This document shows, in pieces, positions 24,567-33,169 of a DNA stretch of 64,000 bases (its first letter is position 1; each line of letters opens with the position of its first letter). This DNA comes from Portibacter lacus (GTDB lineage: Bacteria > Bacteroidota > Bacteroidia > Chitinophagales > Saprospiraceae): assembly GCF_021533215.1 (NCBI RefSeq), contig NZ_JAJNKA010000003.1:248001-312000 (forward strand). The letters run 5' to 3'. The position numbers and the translations under genes were made by a program. Under the pieces are notes generated by a model. That model had not been told where the DNA came from. It saw only the letters and a list, made by a program, of their open reading frames with translations, and ran no database searches.

Positions 24567-26454
24567 CTGTTTTCTTAAATATAGATTTCCACAAATATCT
24601 GAAATCTTTCCATACCGAATAGTCTTTCGCATATGATAAACGATCAGCAGATGGTACATTAATTACTGGAGCTTTCAGCTTTGGCAGATTGTCAACTTTG
24701 CGTTTGTCATCTTGATAGCCCACAATTGTTAAATCTCCCGATAAAACACTAGGTGATTTCAGAGTTATTTTTCTCAGTGATTTAGCGATCAAAAAAAGTG
24801 GAAAAAGAAAAATTGACAGTAGTGAAACGATGATATCAAATGATCGCTTGATTCTTATATTGTGTTCACTCTGTATGCTGTAATTTATTCCGATGGTATA
24901 GATCTCGCCAACTTTATTCTTTGATTGGCTTCCGATAATTCCCAATGATTCCTCCCCTGTAATTTTAAATGCCACTTTATTACCCAGTTTAGACATCAGT
25001 TCTATGATTCTTGACATAGAAACATCCTTAATATTACAGATCACTTCATCAATATTTTCAATTAAAATGATCTCTTTCAATTCGTAATCAGAGACATTAA
25101 CAGGAAGTGCTTTAATGGAATCAATTTGCGTGGCAGATTGCATTAATATATTTTCTATTTTCAATGCTTCTTTATCGTTTGCAATAATTATTAAGTTTTT
25201 GCCTTTAGAAAAACCATCAAAACTTTTTCCGGTAAATAAACTTAGAATCCATCGAAACCCTAACAGAAGTATTAATTCAAATGCCGTTGCTATGAAAATA
25301 ATTGCTCTACTACTCCGGTATTCTGAATCTAGAATTCCATAGATTGCCATAATCACGAGTGTGCCCAGGAGGAAATTTCTAACCAATCGAAAAATACTAA
25401 TACTTTTATCGTAAGCCCCGCCGAAAAACAAGAAAGCGAACCATACAAAAGTATAGATTAGAAAATTCGTGTCTAGTGGTGCATTTGAATAATAGTCTGG
25501 CTCTTTAAAATAATACTTAGCCCATATAAAGGAAACTGCATGCAAGCCAAAAAACAGAAAAAGGATGTCAATAACAGGTAAGTAAATTTTGGTGATGAAA
25601 TTCTTTACAAGATTTAGACTGGCCTTCAACTGAATTACAATCGACAAATATTTCATGAATATATTGGCCTTCGAATCCTTGAAATGTTTCTTTGCAAATA
25701 TATTCATCGCATCGTAGAATCGTCTAGTGTATTCTCTAGATTGCTTCCGAGTACTTTCTCCTTTAAAGTGGATGATAGTAGTCTCAGGAAAATACATGAC
25801 CTTGTAGCCTGCTTTCTTAAAGCGGTAAGAAAGGTCAATATCCTCACCATACATAAAAAAAGCTTCGTCTAACAAGCCTATCTCATCGAGAATAGATTTT
25901 CTCATAAACATAAAAGCTCCGCATAAAATATCTACTTCAGCTTTTTCATTTTGATCGATGTGACCTTGATAGTATGCATTGATCTTAGGCGAATGAGGAA
26001 ACAATTTAAACAAACCAGTAAAACGGTAAAAGGAAACCAATGGTGATGGAAACCCTCTTTTTGATTCCGGTAGAAAGCGGCCTGCACCATCTAACATTTG
26101 AACTCCTAGTGCTCCAATCTCCACATCCGCTTCCATTTCCTTAAAACAGGATGAAAGGGTATCTTCTTCAAGGATAGTGTCTGGATTCAATATTAAGATA
26201 TACTTTCCAGTGGAGATATTAATCCCCTGATTGTTCGCAACAGAAAAACCAACATTTTCCTTATTCTCAATGAGTTCTACATCAGGAAATTTGTCTTTAA
26301 TCATCTGAACAGATCCATCGGTGGAATCATTATCAACTACAATGACTTCTAAGGATCCTTCAAAATCAGAAACGTTATAAATTGAACTCAAACATTGCTC
26401 TATAAAATACTGAACATTGTAATTGACAATAACGATATTAATGTCAGTGCTCAT
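24556..26454 (-). CDS. GT2 glycosyltransferase fused to a sugar-transferase-like membrane region
   Basis: A 632-residue two-part protein. Residues 1-265 are a family 2 glycosyltransferase of the rhamnosyltransferase type: INIVIVNYN, VIVVDNDSTDGS, NVGFSVANNQG, LNPDT and MYGEDIDLSYR. From about 280 to 410 there are four to five membrane helices, then a Rossmann-like segment (GKNLIIIANDKEALKIENIL), as in WbaP-like polyprenyl-phosphate sugar transferases. Near residue 545 comes a KRSFDIIVSLLSIFLFPLFLIA membrane segment like that at the start of the phosphoglycosyltransferase domain. The catalytic remainder of that domain is not recognisable. The protein probably adds a sugar to a surface polysaccharide at the inner membrane. 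The M20 gene overlaps its end; recR is 2 bases upstream. Confidence 0.8.
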   Translation of the reverse strand: MSTDINIVIVNYNVQYFIEQCLSSIYNVSDFEGSLEVIVVDNDSTDGSVQMIKDKFPDVELIENKENVGFSVANNQGINISTGKYILILNPDTILEEDTLSSCFKEMEADVEIGALGVQMLDGAGRFLPESKRGFPSPLVSFYRFTGLFKLFPHSPKINAYYQGHIDQNEKAEVDILCGAFMFMRKSILDEIGLLDEAFFMYGEDIDLSYRFKKAGYKVMYFPETTIIHFKGESTRKQSREYTRRFYDAMNIFAKKHFKDSKANIFMKYLSIVIQLKASLNLVKNFITKIYLPVIDILFLFFGLHAVSFIWAKYYFKEPDYYSNAPLDTNFLIYTFVWFAFLFFGGAYDKSISIFRLVRNFLLGTLVIMAIYGILDSEYRSSRAIIFIATAFELILLLGFRWILSLFTGKSFDGFSKGKNLIIIANDKEALKIENILMQSATQIDSIKALPVNVSDYELKEIILIENIDEVICNIKDVSMSRIIELMSKLGNKVAFKITGEESLGIIGSQSKNKVGEIYTIGINYSIQSEHNIRIKRSFDIIVSLLSIFLFPLFLIAKSLRKITLKSPSVLSGDLTIVGYQDDKRKVDNLPKLKAPVINVPSADRLSYAKDYSVWKDFRYLWKSIFKKTDDQ

Positions 26455-26456
26455 TA

Positions 26457-27074
26457 TTAAATATTACTATCTGTAGAATATGGAATCCTGGTGTGAATAG
26501 ATCTTCCTAATGTAAGTTCATCTGCATATTCTAATTCACCTCCAAAGGATACACCTCTAGCAATAGTGCTTACTTTAACATCTAGATTTTTGAGCATTTT
26601 AGTAATGTAGAAGATTGTAGTTTCGCCATCTATCGTCGGAGAAACTGCCATGATTAATTCTTTAGGAGCGTCTTTCTCCACTCTTCTTATTAAACCATCA
26701 ATATTTAATTCACTTGGACCAATTCCTTCAATAGGTGAGATAATTCCTCCTAACACATGATAAACGCCACTAAATTGATCGGTATCTTCAATAGCCATAA
26801 CATCTCTAATAGATTCAACAACGCAAATAATATTCTTATTTCTGGACGGATCACTACAGATTTGGCAAACTTTATGATCTGAATAATTATAACAGACTTC
26901 ACATTTCTTTATATTGTTTTTTAGATCTACAATCTTCTGAGCAATTCTCAGTGCAAGGTTACTTTCATCATTTAACAAATGCAATGTTAATCTCAAAGCA
27001 GACTTTTTACCAATAGATGGTAATTCAGACAAAGCCTCTACGGCTTCATTTAGGAGTGATGAAGAATATTTCAT
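26457..27074 (-). CDS. recR: Recombination protein RecR
   Basis: RecR acts with RecF and RecO to load RecA on gapped DNA. The 205-residue protein has an N-terminal helix-hairpin-helix (ALSELPSIGKKSALRLTLHLL), the four-cysteine zinc finger (CEVCYNYSDHKVCQIC, about 57-72) and a Toprim domain starting IICVVES with the GVYHVLGG and SPTIDGETT motifs. The C-terminus holds the conserved ARGVSFGGELEYADELTLGRSI. Length and order are standard. It lies directly upstream (2 bases) of the glycosyltransferase fusion gene, so the two are likely cotranscribed. Confidence 0.97.
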   Translation of the reverse strand: MKYSSSLLNEAVEALSELPSIGKKSALRLTLHLLNDESNLALRIAQKIVDLKNNIKKCEVCYNYSDHKVCQICSDPSRNKNIICVVESIRDVMAIEDTDQFSGVYHVLGGIISPIEGIGPSELNIDGLIRRVEKDAPKELIMAVSPTIDGETTIFYITKMLKNLDVKVSTIARGVSFGGELEYADELTLGRSIHTRIPYSTDSNI

Positions 27075-27232
27075 ACCTCAAAAATAGGATTATTGTATAC
27101 AATTATATATAGTACGAGTGGTTTATTATCAAGATTTATAAAAACGAATGAGCAGTTCGATAAGATAAATCAGGAGATGAAAATATTTATTTTTCAATTG
27201 TCTTGATAATTAAGTGAGGGAAAGACATAAGA

Positions 27233-27266
27233 TTTGTAGCATTTTAAATTATATATATTATTTTTG
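27233..27266 (+). promoter_or_regulatory. Promoter of the pyruvate dehydrogenase E2 gene
   Basis: TTTG at 27233-27236 and TATTTTTG at 27259-27266 match the Bacteroidota -33 and -7 boxes, with a 22-base spacer that is slightly long. Transcription would begin near 27272, 19 bases before the ATG at 27291. A TTG start at 27264 would lie inside the -7 box, which argues against it. Confidence 0.55.
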
Positions 27267-27290
27267 GTACCTAAACTTAATAAGACAAAA

Positions 27291-28568
27291 ATGGCGGATG
27301 TTATAAGAATGCCTCGAATGAGTGACACAATGGAAGAAGGCAATATTGTAGAATGGTTAAAAAAAGTAGGAGACGAAGTTGAACCAGGTGATGTTCTAGC
27401 TGAAGTTGAAACAGATAAAGCGACTATGGAACTGGAAAGTTACCAAGATGGCGTTTTATTATACATAGGTGTAGAGTCAGGTCCAGTACCTGTAAATGGT
27501 ATACTTGCGGTTATAGGTGAAAAAGGAGAAGATTACAAACCAGCTTTAGCAGCAGCAGAGTCTTCCTCTGAAGGAGAGCAGAAAGAAGAGCCAACAGATA
27601 ATGCAGATTCAGCAGCTAAAACTGAAAGTGTATCAGAATCATCAGATACAAAGACTTCAGATGATTCAAAAGGTCAATCGGCTTCGGATGATTCTAGAAT
27701 AAAATCTTCCCCTTTAGCAAGATCAATGGCTAAAGAATATGATATCAATCTAAAAAACATAGAAGGTTCTGGGGAAAACAACAGAATAATTAAAAAAGAT
27801 ATAGAAGAATATATAGCTTCGGGTAAAGGCAAACAAGCCAAAACAGAATCAGTAAATATTCCAGTTATAGAAAGTGGTCTCGCGGATTTCGAATATGGTG
27901 ATCATCCTGTTTCTCAGATGCGTAAAACTATCGCTCGTCGATTAGCAGAAAGTAAATATTCTGCACCTCACTTCTACCTGACGATTGCTATCGATATGGA
28001 TAATGCAATCAAATCAAGAAAAAGCATTAATGAGAATTCTGAAACAAGAATTTCGTTTAATGATTTCGTTGTAAAAGCAAGTGCTCTAGCATTAAGAAAA
28101 CATCCATCTATTAATGCTTCGTGGTTTGGTGATAAAATAACTTATCATAAAGAGATCAATGTAGGTGTTGCAGTTGCGGTGGCAGATGGATTGCTTGTTC
28201 CAGTTATTAACAATGCTGATTACAAGTCCTTATCCTCAATTAATGGAGAAGTAAAAGAACTTGCAGGAAAAGCTAAAACTAAAAAGCTTCAGCCAAAAGA
28301 AATGCAAGGAAACACTTTTACAATTTCTAATCTTGGGATGTTTGACATCGAAGAATTTACAGCGATCATTAATCCACCAGACTCATGCATTTTAGCAATT
28401 GGATCAATTAAGAAAATTCCTGTAGTAAAAGATGGTGCAGTTGTCCCTGGTAATGTAATGAAAGTAACTTTATCATGTGACCACAGAGTAGTAGATGGAG
28501 CTTCAGGAGCTCAGTTCCTAGCAACATTTAAATCATACCTTGAAAATCCAGTAATGATGCTTGTATAA
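27291..28568 (+). CDS. pdhC: Pyruvate dehydrogenase complex E2, dihydrolipoamide acetyltransferase
   Basis: Core subunit of the pyruvate dehydrogenase complex: takes the acetyl group from the lipoyl arm and passes it to CoA. The 425 residues contain one N-terminal lipoyl domain (MADVIRMPRMSDTMEEGNI) with the lipoylated Lys43 in ETDKATMEL. An acidic Ser/Glu/Ala linker follows, then the E1/E3-binding domain at about 142-178 (SPLARSMAKEYDI). The catalytic domain ends with the active-site motif SCDHRVVDGASG. The single lipoyl domain and the DTMEEG opening fit pyruvate rather than 2-oxoglutarate complexes, though branched-chain E2 cannot be fully excluded. The gene has its own promoter and terminator; E1 and E3 are not adjacent. 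Confidence 0.9.
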   Translation: MADVIRMPRMSDTMEEGNIVEWLKKVGDEVEPGDVLAEVETDKATMELESYQDGVLLYIGVESGPVPVNGILAVIGEKGEDYKPALAAAESSSEGEQKEEPTDNADSAAKTESVSESSDTKTSDDSKGQSASDDSRIKSSPLARSMAKEYDINLKNIEGSGENNRIIKKDIEEYIASGKGKQAKTESVNIPVIESGLADFEYGDHPVSQMRKTIARRLAESKYSAPHFYLTIAIDMDNAIKSRKSINENSETRISFNDFVVKASALALRKHPSINASWFGDKITYHKEINVGVAVAVADGLLVPVINNADYKSLSSINGEVKELAGKAKTKKLQPKEMQGNTFTISNLGMFDIEEFTAIINPPDSCILAIGSIKKIPVVKDGAVVPGNVMKVTLSCDHRVVDGASGAQFLATFKSYLENPVMMLV

Positions 28569-28590
28569 GCATATTACTTGTAAATAAACG

Positions 28591-28629
28591 AAAAAAGGCG
28601 GTCCTTCTATAAAGGGTCGCCTTTTTTAT
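28591..28629 (+). terminator. Rho-independent terminator after the E2 gene
   Basis: GGCGGTCCTT pairs completely with AAGGGTCGCC (two G-U wobbles) around CTATA, flanked by six A before and six T after. It starts 22 bases after the stop codon. Confidence 0.88.
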
Positions 28630-28656
28630 TTAAGGATGTTCAGGAGTAGCGCAACT

Positions 28657-28702
28657 GATCTGTTCTTTTCTTTTGCCAGCCATGCAAAAGAAACAAAAGA
28701 TC
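28657..28702. repeat. Imperfect 46-base inverted repeat (REP-like)
   Basis: The core arms TTTCTTTTGC (28667-28676) and GCAAAAGAAA (28684-28693) are exact complements around CAGCCAT. Pairing extends with mismatches to GATC at both ends. No T-run follows on either strand, so it is not a simple terminator. Confidence 0.6.
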
Positions 28703-28860
28703 ACCGCTGTGAAAGAAAGTATAAAATTGCTTCTACCTCCCGCGCCAAATAAAACTCCTTCCTTTGGTCGTCAGACAGTTATTTGCCCTTTGGCTTACGC
28801 GCAGGAATCAATTTATTAACGCCTTTCTTTCAAGGCGGATGATAGAATAAAAAAAAGCAT

Positions 28861-28897
28861 AAAAAAAGGGCCTTACAACACTTAATTGTAAGACCCT
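28861..28897 (-). terminator. Rho-independent terminator of the OmpA-family gene
   Basis: On the minus strand AGGG-TCTTACAAT pairs with TTGTAAG-GCCCT (one internal mismatch) and runs into seven T. It lies 25 bases after the stop codon at 28923. Confidence 0.85.
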
Positions 28898-28922
28898 CAA
28901 ATTATAGAAGTTATGTATTTAA

Positions 28923-30674
28923 TTAGTATCCACTGTTTTTGTTACCGCTGTATTGAGATCCAGTTTTGCCTGTTTCACCTTTTCCAGCGTTAGGACCTTC
29001 TGGTCTTGCCATATCAGTATCAGAATCTTGACAAACTCTGAATTCCACTCTTCTATTCATATAATTCTTAGATTCAGAAGAACCTCTTGCGCTTGAATCA
29101 ACTAATGGTTGCTCTTCACCACCATACATTAATTTTAGTCTATCTCTTGAAACACCATATTTAGATGTTAAATATTCGATAGCAGCATTTGCTCTGTTGT
29201 AAGAAAGAACTCTGTTATAATCGTTTCCACTTCTAGGATCTGTGTGACCTACTACAGATACACAAACATTTGGACATCTTTGAAGAATTTCTCCAACGTG
29301 GTGTAATTGACCATAAAATTCTGGCTTGATGTAGTATTTATCAAGATCAAAGTGAATCATAGGTAAAAACCATTCTCCACATCCTGATTTGATTTCATTC
29401 AATGTAGTTTCCATTGCACCCATTTTAGAATTGATTACATCTGTAACATCTTTCTCTGTCATGTAACCTGGGTCTGGAATAATTGCAACGCCCATTTCAT
29501 CAGTATCGTAACCTGGAGCTGAGAAAGGTTCTTTATCCTTACAATCAGCAAGTCCGTCACCATCACTATCTAGAACAATTCCTCTAGTATCAACTGGACA
29601 TCCAGCAGGAGTATCTAATTCCTGATCTAACATATCGATGATTCCGTCACCATCAGCATCCGTTAAATCTAAAACTGGTCTTTGTTTAAGTTCAGCAATA
29701 TCATTATATGTAGCATCCAAAGGATTCAACCAGTATAAAGGCTCAGTTACATTATCAAAATTACCTAGATTGATACCAAGTCTTAATGAAGTAAAAGCTG
29801 CAATATCACTATCATTTGTTTGATCAAAAGTAGATCTGTACTCATGACCATCCCATTTATCATAATCTTGAGCGATTAATTGTTGCTCTAAAGAGATATT
29901 AATTCTTTTATTAATTTTTCTAGATACACCTACAGTTCCTATGAAAGAAGGAAATATCTGTCCGTTATCATTTAAAAAACTTGCAACATTTCTATCGTTA
30001 TCAGCAACTGTTTCATAGTCTCCGTCTAACATTGCTCTAATATCATTTCTTTTCTGTCTTGTGTTTTCAGAATGTTGAGACTCAATAGAACTCCAATCAT
30101 AAGGAGTAGTTCCATTTAAATAATCCATCTTAACCGTTGTAGAAGTAACACCTAATCCAACACCTAAATAAGCATTCCACTTATTTCTAGGACTATGGAA
30201 TAATAAATTACCAACATTAACAATAGCAGAAAGCCCACCTGTAATACTTGTAGATTTGAAATTTCTGTAAGTACTAGAGCTCAGGTCTGTTGCCTTATTA
30301 TCTAAATTTAAAACGTTAGGATTAGAAAGTCTACCATCAAGCCCAACTGTAGAGGTATAAAAACCCTCAGCTCTCCATGATAATACATAGTTAATTGCTT
30401 TTCTGATATGCAATCCTATTCCATATCCAGAAGGTAAATCAGAAGGAACATCACCATTTACTTGAAAATGTCCTAAAATAATACCTGCTTCCCAAGCATT
30501 TTTCGGTTTAGCTGAAAATGAGGATTGACCCATTCTCCACTTTTTGTTTTGATCAGAATCAACAGTCATCTCATCCGTAATCTTGGCCGTTTCCCAAGTG
30601 TCATCTTGTGCGCCTACTTTGCATATCATAAATGCAAAAAATGCAAAAGTGAGTAAACATAACTTCTTTGTCAT
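28923..30674 (-). CDS. OmpA-family outer-membrane protein
   Basis: A 583-residue outer-membrane protein. The ATG at 30674 yields a proper signal peptide (MTKKLCLLTFAFFAFMICKVGAQ) and lies just after a -7 box; a GTG 54 bases earlier was rejected. The N-terminal 330 residues look like an 8- or 10-strand barrel (WEAGIILGHFQVNGD, YGIGLHIRKAI). Calcium-binding thrombospondin type 3-like repeats follow (LTDADGDGIIDMLDQE, VLDSDGDGLADCKDKEP). The OmpA peptidoglycan-binding domain is at about 450-560, with IHFDLDKYYIKPE, VVGHTDPRSGNDYNRVLSYNRA and MNRRVEF. The C-terminal tail is Gly/Asn/Lys-rich. It ties the outer membrane to the cell wall. A terminator follows. Confidence 0.92.
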   Translation of the reverse strand: MTKKLCLLTFAFFAFMICKVGAQDDTWETAKITDEMTVDSDQNKKWRMGQSSFSAKPKNAWEAGIILGHFQVNGDVPSDLPSGYGIGLHIRKAINYVLSWRAEGFYTSTVGLDGRLSNPNVLNLDNKATDLSSSTYRNFKSTSITGGLSAIVNVGNLLFHSPRNKWNAYLGVGLGVTSTTVKMDYLNGTTPYDWSSIESQHSENTRQKRNDIRAMLDGDYETVADNDRNVASFLNDNGQIFPSFIGTVGVSRKINKRINISLEQQLIAQDYDKWDGHEYRSTFDQTNDSDIAAFTSLRLGINLGNFDNVTEPLYWLNPLDATYNDIAELKQRPVLDLTDADGDGIIDMLDQELDTPAGCPVDTRGIVLDSDGDGLADCKDKEPFSAPGYDTDEMGVAIIPDPGYMTEKDVTDVINSKMGAMETTLNEIKSGCGEWFLPMIHFDLDKYYIKPEFYGQLHHVGEILQRCPNVCVSVVGHTDPRSGNDYNRVLSYNRANAAIEYLTSKYGVSRDRLKLMYGGEEQPLVDSSARGSSESKNYMNRRVEFRVCQDSDTDMARPEGPNAGKGETGKTGSQYSGNKNSGY

Positions 30675-30994
30675 AATACAATTTTTTTCTTTAAGTGTTT
30701 GGCTGTGTACAAAATTATAATTTTTCACATTGTTTCTGTTAAAACAAATGTTAAATTAAAGTATACTACTAATTAAATACCCTAATCAAGAGGCAAAAAT
30801 AGTATAATTATTATTCTTATGCCATCTTTTCTCTATTTTTTATACTACTAACCTTACATATATGTTCGATTGAATAAAACCTTCTTGCATAATATTAACA
30901 TGAAACCGTCTTCATAAAAACTTATTTACTAGTAATATTACATATAATTCCAATTTATAATATTAATTTTACCACACTAGAAAAGTTTTTTAAA
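30675..30994. other. Divergent promoter region, no gene
   Basis: 320 very AT-rich bases between the divergent OmpA-family and arginase-like genes. It contains a -7 box for the minus-strand gene (30710-30717). I found no convincing box for the plus-strand gene, and no ORF, tRNA or strong hairpin. Confidence 0.5.
30710..30717 (-). promoter_or_regulatory. -7 promoter box of the OmpA-family gene
   Basis: Minus strand TAATTTTG, a perfect TAnnTTTG match, placing the transcript start near 30703, about 29 bases before the ATG at 30674. A TTTG lies further upstream but at a longer spacing than usual. Confidence 0.5.
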
Positions 30995-31831
30995 ATGATA
31001 AATAAGTTATTTCTTTCTTGCGACAATAACAACATATTAACAGAAATTCAGCATAAAATTGACAGTTATTCTTCAATTAATGGCATAGAAATAGATTCAG
31101 CTGCTGCCGATTTCTCTGAAATCACCAAAGAAAATCATGTCAATTTCTTAATTTCTAATGATTCACTGGAAATAAAAAAGATAATCAAAGCGATTGGCCC
31201 TGTAACGACTGCCTATGCATGTTCTGAACCTAATACTGATCTATTAGATGAATTAAATTCATTTCACTTGCTTGGTATTCAAAGACATTTATATCTCGCT
31301 TCAGATGAAACCAAACATTTAAACCTAGGTAAATTAAAAAACAGCATCCATAATGCTGAGCCATTTGTTCGTGAAGGGAATCTATTCATTTGTGATTTTA
31401 ATGTGCTGAGAAAGTCTGAAGTGGCCAACTTAGCTTTCGGAAATCCTAGTGGTCTGTATAGTGAAGATATTTCACAAATTTTCAGATATGCCGGAATGAA
31501 TGAGCTCAACAAGTGGGTTATTTTAACCAATGTTGACCCAGAAATAACAGATCTGGTCGCTCAGTGCATTTGGTATTATGCAGAAGCTGCAAGTATACGA
31601 TTTCCAGATCATCCCTATTTTAGAAATACAGTGGACGAATATGTTGTTGATATTTCTTCATTCGATACCCAAATCTCTTTTTATAAATCCAAAGTGTCTG
31701 GAAGATGGTGGGTTAAAATTCCTGATATAAAGGAAAATAAATGGAAATCATGCAGCTATGATGATTACAAACAAGCTTGTGAGGACAATGTTAGTTCCGA
31801 ATTACTAGAGATTATTTCAGTTGCTGAATAA
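30995..31831 (+). CDS. Arginase/formimidoylglutamase-like protein, probably degenerate
   Basis: A 278-residue protein that I place tentatively in the ureohydrolase family. The C-terminal half keeps the layout of Bacteroidota formimidoylglutamase-like proteins: LFICDFNVLRKSEVANLAFGNPSGLYSEDISQIFRYAGM where active relatives have SFDLDAVRxxDAP...P.GL....AC...RYAG. Then come NKWVILTNVDP and AQCIWYYAEAASIRFPDHP. The SxDxD metal-binding motif reads CDFNV, and no GGxH or DAHxD motif is present, so the binuclear manganese site appears lost. The N-terminal half (to about 110) is divergent and short. Its last 20 bases overlap the convergent murF gene. Homologues often stand near gliding/T9SS genes. The function is unknown. 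Confidence 0.45.
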   Translation: MINKLFLSCDNNNILTEIQHKIDSYSSINGIEIDSAAADFSEITKENHVNFLISNDSLEIKKIIKAIGPVTTAYACSEPNTDLLDELNSFHLLGIQRHLYLASDETKHLNLGKLKNSIHNAEPFVREGNLFICDFNVLRKSEVANLAFGNPSGLYSEDISQIFRYAGMNELNKWVILTNVDPEITDLVAQCIWYYAEAASIRFPDHPYFRNTVDEYVVDISSFDTQISFYKSKVSGRWWVKIPDIKENKWKSCSYDDYKQACEDNVSSELLEIISVAE

Positions 31832-33107
31832 TCTCTAATCTTTCTAGAGCTTGTCCCCTAGAGCCCTTGATTAGAAAATATGTACCACTTGTATTTAGGC
31901 TATTTATATATGGGTTAGCATCTTCAATATTATAAAAATATTGATAATCGCTGTATAACGGTGCATTTTTGCCAAACATTTCACCAATAAGAACAACATC
32001 TTTCCACGAAGAAACACTGATCAACTTCAAAAGCTCCTTATGGTAATAATCTGATTCTGCTCCTAGTTCCAGCATATCACCTAGCACCAGGACCTTTTGA
32101 TCTGAATCAAATCTAGCAAATGATAGCAAACTCGATCGCATGCTTGATGGATTAGCGTTATAGGCATCCATAAAATAAAAGACGCCTTCTTTCTCTATGA
32201 ATTCAGACCTGTTATTTTTCGGTTTGTATTCACTAAGCGCCTGCTTTATGTCACTAATGGACACCTTAAGGTGCTGTGATATACCACAAGCCATCTTAAG
32301 GTTTTCATAGTTATGATTGCCATACAATGGACTTTCATATTTTTCACCAATACGCTCACTAAACAAAATATTTGGAATACTATGCTCTAAATTGAATTGA
32401 TAATCATCTTCTACTCTTTCACCAATTAGAACACTGTGCTCATATTTTTCAGCTAATTTAAAGATTTCTTTTTCACTCGAATTCACATAAAAAGCTCCTC
32501 GTTTCTTTTTAACATATTCAAAAAGTCGCCCTTTTTCAATTAGTATATTCTCTCTTGTTTTAAAACCTTCTAAATGAGCAATCCCAATATTAGTTATATA
32601 TCCATAATCAGGATCAGCAATCTCACAAAGTTCAGCAATATCTCCCATCCTGTTCGCACCCATTTCAATAATAGCTATCTCATCAGTATTGGTAATTTCT
32701 AGTAAACTTAATGGAACACCAATATGATTATTCAAATTCCCTCTGGTAAAATAACACTTGTATTTCTTTGACAGCGCATGACCCAACAATTCTTTGTTTG
32801 TTGTTTTTCCATTACTGCCAGTAATACCTAGAATAGGACATCTCATCTTACTTCTATGATAACTCGCTAATCGTTGAAGCGTTAGAAGTACATCTGAAAC
32901 CAGAATATAATTTTCACCTTCCCTAAATTCTTCTTCATCAATAACTGAAAATTTTGCCCCACCACTAATAGCCTGACTCGCATATTTATTTCCATTAAAA
33001 TTTTCACCCTTCAGCGCAAAGAATATTTTATTACTAAGATCTTTTCTTGAGTCGGTAACAACACCTTCACTTTTTAAGAACAATTTATATAAATCTTCAA
33101 TCTTCAT
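31812..33107 (-). CDS. murF: UDP-N-acetylmuramoyl-tripeptide--D-alanyl-D-alanine ligase
   Basis: MurF adds D-Ala-D-Ala to the UDP-MurNAc-tripeptide, the last cytoplasmic step of the peptidoglycan precursor. The 431 residues have the Mur ligase three-domain plan: N-terminal UDP-binding domain (GVVTDSRKDLSNKIFFALKGENFNGN), central ATP-binding domain with ILGITGSNGKTTNKE, EMGANRMGDI and the carbamylated-lysine region, and C-terminal domain (YNANPSSMRSSL, LVLGDMLELGAES, IKGSRGQALE). It shares 20 bases at its 3' end with the convergent arginase-like gene. gldJ lies 62 bases upstream with a terminator between, so murF may be transcribed separately. Adjacency of murF to gldJ is also known from flavobacteria. 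Confidence 0.96.
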   Translation of the reverse strand: MKIEDLYKLFLKSEGVVTDSRKDLSNKIFFALKGENFNGNKYASQAISGGAKFSVIDEEEFREGENYILVSDVLLTLQRLASYHRSKMRCPILGITGSNGKTTNKELLGHALSKKYKCYFTRGNLNNHIGVPLSLLEITNTDEIAIIEMGANRMGDIAELCEIADPDYGYITNIGIAHLEGFKTRENILIEKGRLFEYVKKKRGAFYVNSSEKEIFKLAEKYEHSVLIGERVEDDYQFNLEHSIPNILFSERIGEKYESPLYGNHNYENLKMACGISQHLKVSISDIKQALSEYKPKNNRSEFIEKEGVFYFMDAYNANPSSMRSSLLSFARFDSDQKVLVLGDMLELGAESDYYHKELLKLISVSSWKDVVLIGEMFGKNAPLYSDYQYFYNIEDANPYINSLNTSGTYFLIKGSRGQALERLEIIQQLK

Positions 33108-33118
33108 ACATCCAAAAA

Positions 33119-33152
33119 TAAAAAAAGTCCTCTCGAAAACGAGAGGACTTTA
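33119..33152 (-). terminator. Rho-independent terminator of gldJ
   Basis: A perfect 12-pair stem (AAAGTCCTCTCG with CGAGAGGACTTT) around a four-base loop, continuing into a T-run on the minus strand. It lies between gldJ and murF, 18 bases after the gldJ stop. Confidence 0.9.
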
Positions 33153-33169
33153 AATTAAGTTTATTAAAC

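Larger units (their letters stand above)
28569..28922. other. Intergenic region between two terminators
   Basis: About 350 bases between convergent genes, with no plausible coding sequence. It holds the E2 gene terminator at 28591-28629, a REP-like inverted repeat at 28657-28702 within a less AT-rich stretch up to about 28840, and the terminator of the OmpA-family gene at 28861-28897. The middle stretch (GGTCGTCAGACAG, GCTTACGCGCAGGAA) differs in composition from its surroundings and resembles a dispersed intergenic repeat. Confidence 0.55.

Noticed and set aside
24567-24659. Upstream start for the M20 hydrolase
   Set aside because: The extra 31 residues lie in the out-of-frame part of the glycosyltransferase gene, and family members begin close to MINKIKAL.
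27264-27290. TTG start nine codons before the E2 gene ATG
   Set aside because: The codons lie within and after a promoter -7 box, and MADVIRMPRMSDTM is the normal start of E2.
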